Origin: Thermaerobacter marianensis
Lineage (GTDB): Bacteria; Bacillota; Sulfobacillia; DYIH01; DYIG01
Assembly (NCBI GenBank): GCA_020723725.1
Contig: DYIG01000064.1
Coordinates: forward strand, 1 to 6,070
Direction of reading: 5' to 3'
DNA length: 6,070 nt
Shown here: positions 1 through 5,701 of the stretch, piece by piece
Position numbering within the stretch: position 1 is the first letter of the stretch
Layout of the letters: every line of letters begins with the position of its first letter
Notes under the pieces: generated by a model
What the model was told of the DNA's origin: nothing
The model's input: only the letters and a program-made list of their open reading frames with translations
The model's database searches: none
Made by a program: the position numbers and the translations under genes

Positions 1-108
1 AAGATCTATGACATCCATGCCGCGGGACCGGGCTTCCTCCCGCTTGCGGTCGATCTCCGCAAAGAGGTAGGGTGGTACGGTTTCGATACGCTTCGCCTTC
101 TTAACCAA
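1..108 (-). CDS. dapL: LL-diaminopimelate aminotransferase, N-terminal part (runs off left edge)
   Basis: Only the first 36 codons are present and the gene continues beyond position 1. The minus strand reads a TTG start at 108-106, then VKKAKRIETVPPYLFAEID and RKREEARSRGMDVIDL. This is the characteristic N-terminus of DapL, a PLP-dependent class I/II aminotransferase that converts tetrahydrodipicolinate to LL-diaminopimelate in one step, using glutamate as amino donor. DapL bypasses the succinylase, acetylase and dehydrogenase branches. The start is supported by an AGGAGG ribosome site at 118-123, nine bases upstream; no ATG is available nearby. The start lies 29 bases after the dapF stop, so the two genes are probably co-transcribed; DapF acts on DapL's product. 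The identification rests on recognising the N-terminal motif. The PLP lysine and other catalytic residues are outside the window. Confidence 0.85.
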   Translation of the reverse strand, partial: MVKKAKRIETVPPYLFAEIDRKREEARSRGMDVIDL

Positions 109-137
109 CTCCGGTTTCCTCCTTCAACAAATCCCGT

Positions 138-1007
138 TTAACGCGGGTCGTATACCCCGTTGAACACCTCGACCGCCGGACCGGTCATGAAGACATGTCC
201 ATCCTCGGCCCAATCGATCTCCAGGTCACCCCCGGGGAGGTGTACCACGGCGCGGCGCCCGGTCCTCCCTGTCAACGCCGCGGCTACAACGGACGCGCAG
301 GCGCCGGTTCCACAAGCCATGGTAACACCCGAACCCCTCTCCCACACGTTCATGATGAGTTCGTCCTGGGATATGACTTGTATAAACTCCACATTGGTCC
401 TGTTGGGGAAGGCAGGGTGTTTTTCAATCAGGGGGCCAAGCCCCTCCACATCGGCCTTGCTGGCGTCATCCACGAAGATGACGCAGTGCGGGTTCCCCAT
501 GGAGACCGCGGTGATCGTGACGGTCTGGCCGTTTACTTCAAGTGGCGCCTCGATGACCTTCTCTTCGTGCGGCCCCGTCATCGGTATCTCCCCTCGCCTG
601 GTGCGCGGCAGACCCATGTCCACCTTGACCCTTTGCACGCGGTCTTGACCACTCCCGCCCCCAACCTCAACCTCTGGAACGATGATCCCGGCGCCGGTTT
701 CCACCGAGAACCTGGGGCTTTTGGCGTAACCGTGTTCGTAGACGTACTTGGCGAAGCAACGGACACCGTTGCCGCACATCTCCCCTTCGCTACCGTCCGA
801 ATTAAAAATCCTCATGCGGAAATCGGCTCTTTCCGAGGGCAGGATGAGTATGAGGCCGTCGCCGCCGACCCCGGTGTGACGATCGCTAATCTCCCGGCTG
901 AGGGCGGCCGGGTCGAACGGGAGGTCCTGGGAACCGCCCTGCAGCAAGTCTACAAACACATAATCATTGCCCAGTCCGTGCATCTTGGTAAAGCGAATCC
1001 CACTCAC
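138..1007 (-). CDS. dapF: Diaminopimelate epimerase
   Basis: This cytoplasmic, PLP-independent racemase converts LL-diaminopimelate to meso-diaminopimelate, the precursor of lysine and of the peptidoglycan cross-link. The 289-residue protein has the normal family length and the two pseudo-symmetric halves. Visible family motifs are TKMHGLGNDYVFVD (residues 7-20, with Asn14), FNSDGSEGEMCGNGVRCFAKY (68-88, catalytic Cys78), SMGNPHCVIFVDD (169-181), WERGSG (222-227, Glu223-Arg224) and TMACGTGACA (229-238, catalytic Cys232). Both catalytic cysteines are present, so the enzyme should be active. The start chosen is GTG at 1007-1005, because a strong GAGGAGGT site lies nine bases upstream (1017-1024). 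The internal ATG at residue 9 would sit too far from that site. dapL follows 29 bases after the stop. A dedicated promoter lies at 1075-1103, so expression need not depend on the ATPase gene upstream. Confidence 0.97.
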   Translation of the reverse strand: MSGIRFTKMHGLGNDYVFVDLLQGGSQDLPFDPAALSREISDRHTGVGGDGLILILPSERADFRMRIFNSDGSEGEMCGNGVRCFAKYVYEHGYAKSPRFSVETGAGIIVPEVEVGGGSGQDRVQRVKVDMGLPRTRRGEIPMTGPHEEKVIEAPLEVNGQTVTITAVSMGNPHCVIFVDDASKADVEGLGPLIEKHPAFPNRTNVEFIQVISQDELIMNVWERGSGVTMACGTGACASVVAAALTGRTGRRAVVHLPGGDLEIDWAEDGHVFMTGPAVEVFNGVYDPR

Positions 1008-1016
1008 CGGGAAGGG

Positions 1017-1024
1017 ACCTCCTC
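1017..1024 (-). promoter_or_regulatory. Ribosome binding site of dapF
   Basis: The minus strand reads GAGGAGGT, nearly full complementarity to the 16S 3' end, nine bases before the GTG at 1007. It decides the start in favour of GTG over the later ATG. Confidence 0.85.
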
Positions 1025-1074
1025 AAACAGAGACCGGTCCGAGTTGGCCGGGTCCCGTGAAACACACATCTACT

Positions 1075-1103
1075 AGTATTCAGGACGTCCTCCCCCCTGT
1101 CAA
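1075..1103 (-). promoter_or_regulatory. Sigma-A-type promoter for dapF-dapL
   Basis: On the minus strand a perfect -35 box TTGACA (1098-1103) is followed by a 17-base spacer and AATACT (1075-1080), which matches four of six -10 consensus bases. Transcription would begin near 1068 and give a leader of about 60 bases before the dapF GTG. The -35 box starts two bases after the ATPase stop codon, so dapF and dapL get their own promoter even though they also lie downstream of the ATPase gene in the same orientation. The spacer contains the perfect palindrome AGGACGTCCT (1082-1091). The assignment rests on sequence match only. Confidence 0.6.
1082..1091. repeat. 10-bp perfect palindrome in the dapF promoter spacer
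   Basis: AGGACGTCCT is its own reverse complement. It lies wholly between the -35 and -10 boxes of the proposed dapF promoter, a position where a bound dimeric repressor would block RNA polymerase or a MerR-like regulator would remodel the spacer. A palindrome of this size can arise by chance, so an operator role is only a suggestion. Confidence 0.3.
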
Positions 1104-3411
1104 TTTAATCCCTTTGGTCCGGTCGGACCGCACGAGCCGCGTCGGACCGGATGAACCGTGCCAGCCCGGACCACACGGGTCCGATGCAAGCCGCCGCCAC
1201 CGCCAGCCCCCAGTCCGACATCGACAGGGGGACGGTATGCAGGAGCACCTGCAGTATCGGCAGGTGCAGGGTGGCCACCAGGGCGGCAAAGGATGTGCCC
1301 ACCGCCCACAACAGAGCGCGGTTCCTGGTGATACCCGCCTCAAAGGGACCCTTCTCTTCGGACCGGCACTCGAAGGCGTAGAGCAACTGCGCCAGGGACA
1401 GCACCGCCAACGCCACCGAACGCGCGCGTTCGATGTCCTGGGTCTGGTTCAAACTCTCCAGGAAAGCCACCAGTGTGGAGAGCCCGATGATGGTCCCTCG
1501 GTTGATGATCTTCTTCCACAACCCGCGAGAGAAGACCCCCTCTTTAGGGTTCCGTGGCGGCCTGGACATGAGATCCGGGTCTGGCGGGTCGACCCCCAGG
1601 GCAATGGCCGGCAGACCGTCGGTGACCAGGTTAACGAGCAAGATGTGTATGGGCAATAGCGGCAGGGGCAAACCAGCCAGGGTGGCAACAAGCATCACCA
1701 GTATCTCCCCCGCGTTGCAGCCCAGGAGGTAGCGGGCGAATTTGCGGATGTTCTCATAAATCCCCCTGCCCTCTGAGACCGCAGAGACGATGGTGGCGAA
1801 GTTATCGTCGGCCAGGACCATGGCGGAGGCCTCCTTGGAGACCTCCGTCCCGGAGATGCCCATGGCCACCCCGATGTCGGCCGCCTTCAGCGCGGGGGCA
1901 TCGTTGACCCCGTCACCGGTCATGGCCACCACATGGCCCCTCTTCTTGAGAGCACGCACAATACGTAGCTTGTGAGCGGGGGATACCCTGGCGTAAACCG
2001 GGATCCCTTCCACCCCCTGCTCCAGCCGATCATCGTCGATGGACTCCAGGTCTTCGCCCGTGACCACGCTTTTGCCCTCAGACAGAATCCCTGTCTCCCT
2101 GGCCACGGCTGACGCGGTCAGGGCGTGGTCCCCGGTGATCATCACCACCTTGATACCCGCGTTCTGGCACGTCTTCACCGCTCGGGGAACCTCCTCCCTC
2201 GGCGGGTCGATGATGCCCATGAGCCCGGTGAATACGAGGTCCCGTTCGAGTTCGCCGGGGTTCCCAGACTGGCCGTTAAAGATACGGAAACCCGTGGCCA
2301 GGACGCGCATCCCCTTGCCGGCCAGGGTCTCGTTAACCTTGAGAATCCGCTTTTTCTCCAGTTCACTGAGGTATTTTATGTTGCCTCCCTCGTCGAGCCA
2401 GGCCGTGCAGACTTGAAGCAAGTTCTCCGGCGCTCCCTTGGAGAAGACCGCCCGGACGGTTCCCGCCTGACAGTCCACGGTCATCATCCTGCGCTCGGAC
2501 TCAAAGGGGATCTCGGCAACCCTCTCCCACTTGCGGGTAACCGCATTGATGTCCACCCCCCCGCGTGCGGCTGCCACCAGTAGGGCACCTTCTGTGGGAT
2601 CGCCATTCACGCGCCAGGAATCACCCTTAGCCTCCAGTTGGGCGTTGTTGCAGAGGGTGGCGGTTAGCAGTGTAGCCTCGAGGGGGCAAAAGCCGGAGGG
2701 GTCCGGCACATCCTTGACACGCACCCTCTGATCCTGGCAGGTAATGTGGCCGCCCCTTTTCAGACCCTCCCCTTCCACCTGGTAGTCCCGCCCGGCAGAC
2801 CAAATCGCCCGGACCGTCATCTCGTTCCTGGTCAGGGTCCCCGTCTTGTCGGAACAGATGACCGTGGCGCAACCCAGCGTCTCCACGGCAGGCAGTCGGC
2901 GGATGACCGCGTTCTTCCGCAGCATCTTCTGGACGCCCAACGCCAGGACAATCGTGACCACTGCCGGAAGCCCCTCCGGAATGGCGGCGACCGCCAGGCT
3001 CACAGCAGTGAGAAGCATGTTGTAAGGGTCTTCCCCACGCAGGAACCCCGCGAGGCCAACAAAGCCCGAGATGGCGAGGCAGACGACGAGCAGCACCCGC
3101 CCCATGTGTTCCAGGCGCTGCTGCAAGGGGGTTGACTCGTTCCCCTCCGAACTGATGAGGTCGGCGATGCCCCCCATTTCGGTGGCGCTGCCGGTTGCCA
3201 CCACCACGGCGACTCCCCGGCCCCTGGTGACCACGGTTCCCTGAAAGACCATGTTCCGTCTTTCGGCAAGGGCAGTCGAAGGTGGCAGGTTTTCGGTGGA
3301 TTTCGTTACCGGAACGGACTCCCCGGTTAGCGCCGACTCGTCCACCTCCAGGCTCACCGTTTCAAGGATACGCGCATCGGCCGGGACCCGGTCGCCGGCT
3401 TCCAACAGCAG

Positions 3412-3414
3412 CTA
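3412..3414 (-). other. In-frame amber codon in the Ca2+ ATPase actuator domain
   Basis: The minus strand reads GTC CCG GGT GAC TAG CTG CTG TTG, that is VPGD-stop-LLLEAGDRVPAD. Family members have Leu or Ile at exactly this place (PGD-L/I-xLLEAGDRVPAD). One codon is therefore replaced with no indel and no frame change. TTG to TAG is a single base change (plus-strand A to T at 3413). The other verified stops in the window are TAA or TGA: dapF, ATPase and the 226-residue gene use TAA; AbrB, HEPN and MNT use TGA. Confidence 0.95.
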
Positions 3415-3850
3415 GTCACCCGGGACAATGGCAGAGGCCTCCACTTCGACGGTCTTCCCGTCCCGCCTAACACGCGCCTTCGGCGCCGTCAGGCATTTCA
3501 GGGCAGCCAGCGAACGCTCGGCACGGGCCTCCTGGACGAAGCCCAACACCGCGTTGAGGAAAACGATTGCCGCGATGGCAACGGCATCGGCCACCTCTCC
3601 CAGGAACATAGACAGGGCGGCCGCACCGAGCAGGACGAGGATCATAAAGTCGCTGAACTGCTCCAGGAAGGCTCGCCAGGCAGGGGTTGGCGGTCTCTCG
3701 GGGAGCTGGTTAGGCCCGAATTTCTCCAGGCGCTTGCTGACCTCAGGCTTGCTAAGGCCGCTACCGGCATCTGACCGCTGTTGTTGCACCACCTGAACGG
3801 TGTCGAGGCTGTGCCAATCTCTACGTTCAGCAGTTCCGGTTGGCCGGACG

Positions 3851-3922
3851 CCCTTGCGGGAAGGTGGACCCTTGCGGGAGGGCGTGCCCCGCGTGCCGGA
3901 TGCCGGGTTGCCCTTGCCGGGA
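3851..3922 (-). repeat. Short direct repeats in the ATPase N-terminal extension
   Basis: CCCTTGCGGGA occurs at 3851-3861 and 3869-3879 (plus strand), 18 bases apart. A degenerate copy, CCCTTGCCGGGA, lies at 3911-3922. In the ATPase frame the 18-base unit is six codons, giving PSRKGP then PSRKGV in a basic, Gly/Pro/Ser-rich stretch (residues about 15-45) that precedes the conserved N-terminal domain. The stretch looks disordered and is not typical of the family. Confidence 0.6.
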
Positions 3923-4023
3923 ACCGGGCCGATCTGCCTGTTTGGCGCAACGCTTGAGCCCATCAGTAACCACCCCGTTCAACAAAGAACCCCCTCATTC
4001 CTATTCCGGAAGGGAGGAGTTAA

Positions 4024-4077
4024 ATGCGATATTTCCACATATTGACATATACGCCCTTGCCTGGTATATTGTGGTAG
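4024..4077 (+). CDS. Candidate 17-codon leader micro-ORF
   Basis: ATG at 4024 follows GGGAGGAG (4012-4019) by four bases and encodes MRYFHILTYTPLPGILW, ending in TAG at 4075-4077. The ribosome site is one of the strongest on the plus strand of the window, which is the only real evidence. The stop lies two bases before an ATG (4080) in frame with the 226-residue gene, a spacing compatible with translational coupling. Against this, the -35 and -10 boxes of the strong promoter lie inside the ORF, so transcripts from that promoter would lack it. It would be translated only from a transcript starting further upstream. No family is recognised and it may well be chance. Confidence 0.2.
   Translation: MRYFHILTYTPLPGILW
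4042..4070 (+). promoter_or_regulatory. Near-consensus sigma-A promoter for the 226-residue gene
   Basis: A perfect -35 TTGACA (4042-4047), a 17-base spacer and a -10 TATATT (4065-4070, five of six consensus bases) form one of the best promoter matches in the window, set in AT-rich sequence. Transcription should start near 4077. That leaves about 57 bases of leader before ATG 4134 and essentially none before ATG 4080, so it argues for the 4134 start. Confidence 0.75.
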
Positions 4078-4083
4078 AGATGA

Positions 4084-4103
4084 GGTTGATGAAGGTTGAT
4101 GAA
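4084..4103 (+). repeat. 10-bp tandem duplication in the leader
   Basis: GGTTGATGAA occurs twice head to tail (4084-4093 and 4094-4103) and is followed by GGAG. Each copy carries an ATG (4089, 4099), only the first of them in frame with the downstream gene. The duplication lies in the predicted 5' leader, between the transcription start and the preferred start codon. Confidence 0.75.
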
Positions 4104-4133
4104 GGAGATTTATCAATTCAGGGGGTTGATTAT

Positions 4134-4814
4134 ATGAGCCGTTGGTTGCGCGGACAAAGGCGGGGTACCCCGTGGTACGGGGACGACATTGAAGAATGTT
4201 TCTCCCGTCTACTGGGGGAAACAGGCTGTCCGATGCCTCTCCACCAGATAAAGACTCTCCTACTCGGGGCACTGGCGGGCAGAGGGAATCTACCCATCGC
4301 CCATCCCACTGATGTTTTGTGGTATAAGACAAGCCCGGGTTTCGTTAGTGACAGGCAGGCCCGGGCGTTTCGGAACCTCTTCGCCGGGCTGCAGGAGCGG
4401 CTCGCCATTCACCGGGATGGAACATTGTACCGGCTTTCGCCCATCGCCCCGCAAAGGCAGATGGAGGATCTCGCCCGGTACATTCGCATCCGTCGGGAAG
4501 AATTGGACGGGTTCCATAAGGGTCTGGAACTCGCTGGCGCCGGACCGGAGACATTGGCCCAATCCACCCTCAAGGCCATTAAACACCTGGACCAGGCAGC
4601 CCTTCAATTGGATAAAGTTGAGGGCTTTATGGAGCGGCACCCATCCATACCAGCAGAGGATCTACGAGAGATGTTCAAGTGCCTGCGGGAATGGGAGGGG
4701 ATCGTCGAGGAGTGTCTGGCGATCATCCAAAGGGAACAGCGGGCGTTACGCCGGGCGCGGCGACCGGATCTACGCATCCTGCCCGGCAGAAGCCCCGGAA
4801 AACCCCGGGTATAA
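4134..4814 (+). CDS. Hypothetical protein of 226 residues, function not recognised
   Basis: I do not recognise a family. The protein appears soluble, with no signal peptide or membrane segment. Residues 1-100 are mixed (WYGDDIEECFSRLLGE, then a conserved-looking HPTDVLWYKTSPGF and SDRQARAFRNLFAGL). Residues 100-215 are strongly helical and charged, compatible with a helical bundle or coiled coil (ARYIRIRREELDGFHKGLEL, then DQAALQLDKVEGFMERHP, then IVEECLAIIQREQRALRRAR). The C-terminus is basic. Start choice: ATG 4134 is preceded by a GGGGG run (4121-4125). In-frame ATGs at 4080 and 4089 lie too close to the predicted transcription start at about 4077 to have a leader, although 4080 could be leaderless or coupled to the micro-ORF. 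Frame continuity, codon pattern and the strong promoter indicate a real gene. It is divergent from the ATPase and has no obvious functional tie to it. No clear terminator follows. Confidence 0.8.
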   Translation: MSRWLRGQRRGTPWYGDDIEECFSRLLGETGCPMPLHQIKTLLLGALAGRGNLPIAHPTDVLWYKTSPGFVSDRQARAFRNLFAGLQERLAIHRDGTLYRLSPIAPQRQMEDLARYIRIRREELDGFHKGLELAGAGPETLAQSTLKAIKHLDQAALQLDKVEGFMERHPSIPAEDLREMFKCLREWEGIVEECLAIIQREQRALRRARRPDLRILPGRSPGKPRV

Positions 4815-5020
4815 CCGGTTCGCTATCAGGCATCCAGCCCGGTAGGACTCCTCAGGGATAGGCCAATATCAACGACCACGGACAGTCCTTATTAGCATGT
4901 TTCCCACGCTGGCAGACCACGTGGCGACCACCCGGATATGCGACGTGCCGCCAGACTCGCACGTAAAGCGAATGGTCGAACCCTTCATGGCATACTCAAA
5001 ACACATAAGTACAACCTAAG
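4815..5020. other. Intergenic stretch without a convincing gene
   Basis: This 206-base stretch contains two overlapping short frames. On the plus strand, 4897-5019 encodes 40 residues beginning MFPTLADHVATTRICD and ends within the AbrB ribosome site, with no ribosome site of its own. On the minus strand, 5006-4869 encodes 45 residues beginning MCFEYAMKGSTIRFTC with a weak upstream AGGT. Neither is recognised. Palindromes AACCGGTT (4813-4820) and CCACGTGG (4917-4924) are present. No hairpin followed by a T run was seen, so no terminator is called for the gene on the left. Confidence 0.4.
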
Positions 5021-5024
5021 GTGA
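5018..5024 (+). promoter_or_regulatory. Ribosome binding site of the AbrB-type gene
   Basis: AAGGTGA lies five bases before ATG 5030. It includes the GTG at 5021 that would otherwise be the longest-frame start, so it fixes the start at 5030. Confidence 0.7.
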
Positions 5025-5029
5025 TCTCG

Positions 5030-5263
5030 ATGGTTACAAAAGTATCAACAAAGGGATGGGTTGTGATTCCACAAGAGCTTCGCGAGCGTTATGGTCTGCG
5101 TAGAGGGACATTGGTGCGCTTTGTCGATTACGGGGGTGTTTTATCAATTTTCCCCGTGCCCGAAAATCCGGTTCAAGCCGGTTTCGGAATGCTCAAGGGA
5201 AATCAGTTCACTACCCGTCTCCTTGAGGAACGCCAGAAGCAGTCGCTGACCGGCCGAAAATGA
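5030..5263 (+). CDS. AbrB/SpoVT-type (VapB-like) antitoxin, apparently without its toxin
   Basis: The 77-residue protein starts VTKVSTKGWVVIPQELRERY and continues GLRRGTLVRFVDYGGVLSIF. This is the swapped-hairpin AbrB/MazE-like DNA-binding domain (residues about 3-45), with the signature S-x-K-G-x-V-V-I-P and L-R-x-G. A short variable tail with LLEERQKQ follows, typical of the toxin-binding end of VapB antitoxins. Such proteins bind their own promoter as dimers and neutralise a PIN-domain VapC RNase encoded immediately downstream. Here no PIN gene follows. Twelve bases after the stop is an ATG (5276) with a GGGAGG site, but the frame ends after 13 codons and the convergent HEPN gene occupies the space. 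The protein is therefore an orphan antitoxin, or a solitary AbrB-like regulator, or it acts with a partner encoded elsewhere. The ATG at 5030 is preferred over GTG 5021 because of the ribosome site. Confidence 0.85.
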   Translation: MVTKVSTKGWVVIPQELRERYGLRRGTLVRFVDYGGVLSIFPVPENPVQAGFGMLKGNQFTTRLLEERQKQSLTGRK

Positions 5264-5275
5264 CCGGGAGGCGGG

Positions 5276-5317
5276 ATGCGCCTAATATCACCGCGGACTG
5301 ACAACAAGTCGGGCTAA
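5276..5317 (+). pseudogene. Possible 5' stump of a lost vapC toxin gene
   Basis: GGGAGG (5266-5271) precedes ATG 5276 by four bases, and the ATG lies 12 bases after the antitoxin stop: the geometry expected for a vapC start. The frame reads MRLISPRTDNKSG then TAA. Only the first few residues resemble a PIN-toxin N-terminus (MRxL/I), and no catalytic aspartate context follows. From 5288 on, the sequence is the C-terminus of the convergent HEPN gene. The reading as a truncated toxin gene is inferred from position and ribosome site, not from homology. Confidence 0.25.
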
Positions 5318-5701
5318 AGCCACCACTTTGGCGGCCTCCTCCATGGCCCTGTGGGAATCTTCCTTTGTGTAAGACTCTGTCGGGATGAAGTCCACATCGC
5401 CATAAAAAGCCAATTCCCGTTCCTTCCTAAGGCGGCGCGAGATGTGGGCGATACGATCCGCCTCAGACGAGACTTCCGGTGGGAATTTGTCACGGTATTC
5501 CACGAGCAGGCTACCGACATCATGCCATTTCGGCGGGTCTATCCCAATAGCGTGCAGCATGCCCTTGGTGGCGAGCTCCACCAACTCTTGGGCCTCACGA
5601 ACGACATCAGAGTACGCCTCAGCATCGTGCAGGACATCAAGTATCAGGAGCCGCTTTTCTGCTTTTGTAAGGTAAGCACGCGCCAGAGAATCGTTGGTCA
5701 C
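5288..5701 (-). CDS. HEPN-domain protein of an MNT-HEPN toxin-antitoxin pair
   Basis: The 137-residue all-alpha protein matches the HEPN family that partners minimal nucleotidyltransferases. It has an N-terminal helix (LARAYLTKAEKRLLILDVL), a conserved core helix VVREAQELVELATKGML (residues 33-49), PPKWHDVG (56-63), then RRLRKERELAFYGD (89-102) and FIPTESYTKEDSHRAMEEA. HEPN toxins are typically RNases with an RX4-6H motif. Here the expected segment reads R-x-L-A-F-Y-G with no histidine, so activity cannot be assumed. GTG at 5701-5699 is chosen because it overlaps the upstream stop as GTGA and has GGAGGT (5711-5716) nine bases ahead. The overlap implies translational coupling and equal dosage with the nucleotidyltransferase. 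The gene ends convergently 24 bases from the AbrB stop, with no terminator visible between them. Confidence 0.85.
   Translation of the reverse strand: MTNDSLARAYLTKAEKRLLILDVLHDAEAYSDVVREAQELVELATKGMLHAIGIDPPKWHDVGSLLVEYRDKFPPEVSSEADRIAHISRRLRKERELAFYGDVDFIPTESYTKEDSHRAMEEAAKVVALARLVVSPR

Larger units (their letters stand above)
1105..3963 (-). pseudogene. Type IIA (SERCA-like) Ca2+-transporting P-type ATPase interrupted by one in-frame TAG
   Basis: Read through the amber codon at 3412-3414, this is a 952-position P-type ATPase that would export Ca2+ across the cytoplasmic membrane. Numbered that way, with X184 the stop, the order is: cation-ATPase N-terminal domain (about 50-105), M1-M2 (106-144), actuator domain with TGES (213-216), M3 (288-308), M4 with PEGLP (329-333), phosphorylation site DKTGTLT (Asp372), nucleotide domain with GDPTEGAL (454-461) and KGAPE (509-513), DPPRE (586-590), TGDH (610-613), hinge TGDGVNDAP (682-690), and M5-M10. 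Ca2+ ligands of SERCA are matched: Glu in PEGLP, NAGE in M5 (750-753), NLVTDG in M6 (778-783) and a Glu in M8 (AFECRS, about 865). The ATG at 3963 has a GGGGTGG site six bases upstream. Without suppression the products are a 183-residue fragment with M1-M2 and half the actuator domain, and perhaps a reinitiated remainder. Frame and motifs are otherwise perfect, so the event is recent, recoded or a sequencing error. Confidence 0.9.
3964..4133. promoter_or_regulatory. Divergent intergenic region between the ATPase and the 226-residue gene
   Basis: This 170-base region is visibly more AT-rich than its surroundings. It holds the ATPase ribosome site on the minus strand (GGGGTGG, 3970-3976). On the plus strand it holds a strong ribosome-site-like GGGAGGAG (4012-4019) with a 17-codon micro-ORF, a near-consensus promoter (4042-4070) and a 10-bp tandem duplication (4084-4103). 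I could not pick out a convincing promoter for the ATPase on the minus strand here. Confidence 0.6.

Noticed and set aside
195..1076. Long plus-strand open frame of 293 codons opposite dapF
   Set aside because: It is the antisense shadow of dapF, whose catalytic motifs are unmistakable on the minus strand. The plus-strand translation is Gly/Pro/Arg/His-rich and resembles no family.
1116..1150. GC-rich repeats with GGTCC/GGACC stem potential at the ATPase 3' end as a terminator
   Set aside because: They lie inside the coding sequence, the stem is short (five pairs, four-base loop) and no T run follows on the transcribed strand. GTCGGACCG simply occurs twice.
1105..3405. Treating the 766-residue part of the ATPase as an independent complete gene
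   Set aside because: It begins in the middle of the actuator domain, lacks M1-M2, and its frame continues exactly into the upstream fragment across one stop codon.
3840..4133. Upstream extension of the 226-residue gene to ATG 3840
   Set aside because: It would overlap the ATPase N-terminus on the opposite strand. Its first part is Cys/Pro/Arg-rich and low-complexity, and the strong promoter lies well inside it.
4789..4850. CCCCGG/CCCGGG and AACCGGTT as a terminator after the 226-residue gene
   Set aside because: Possible stems are four pairs or loop-less palindromes and no T run follows.
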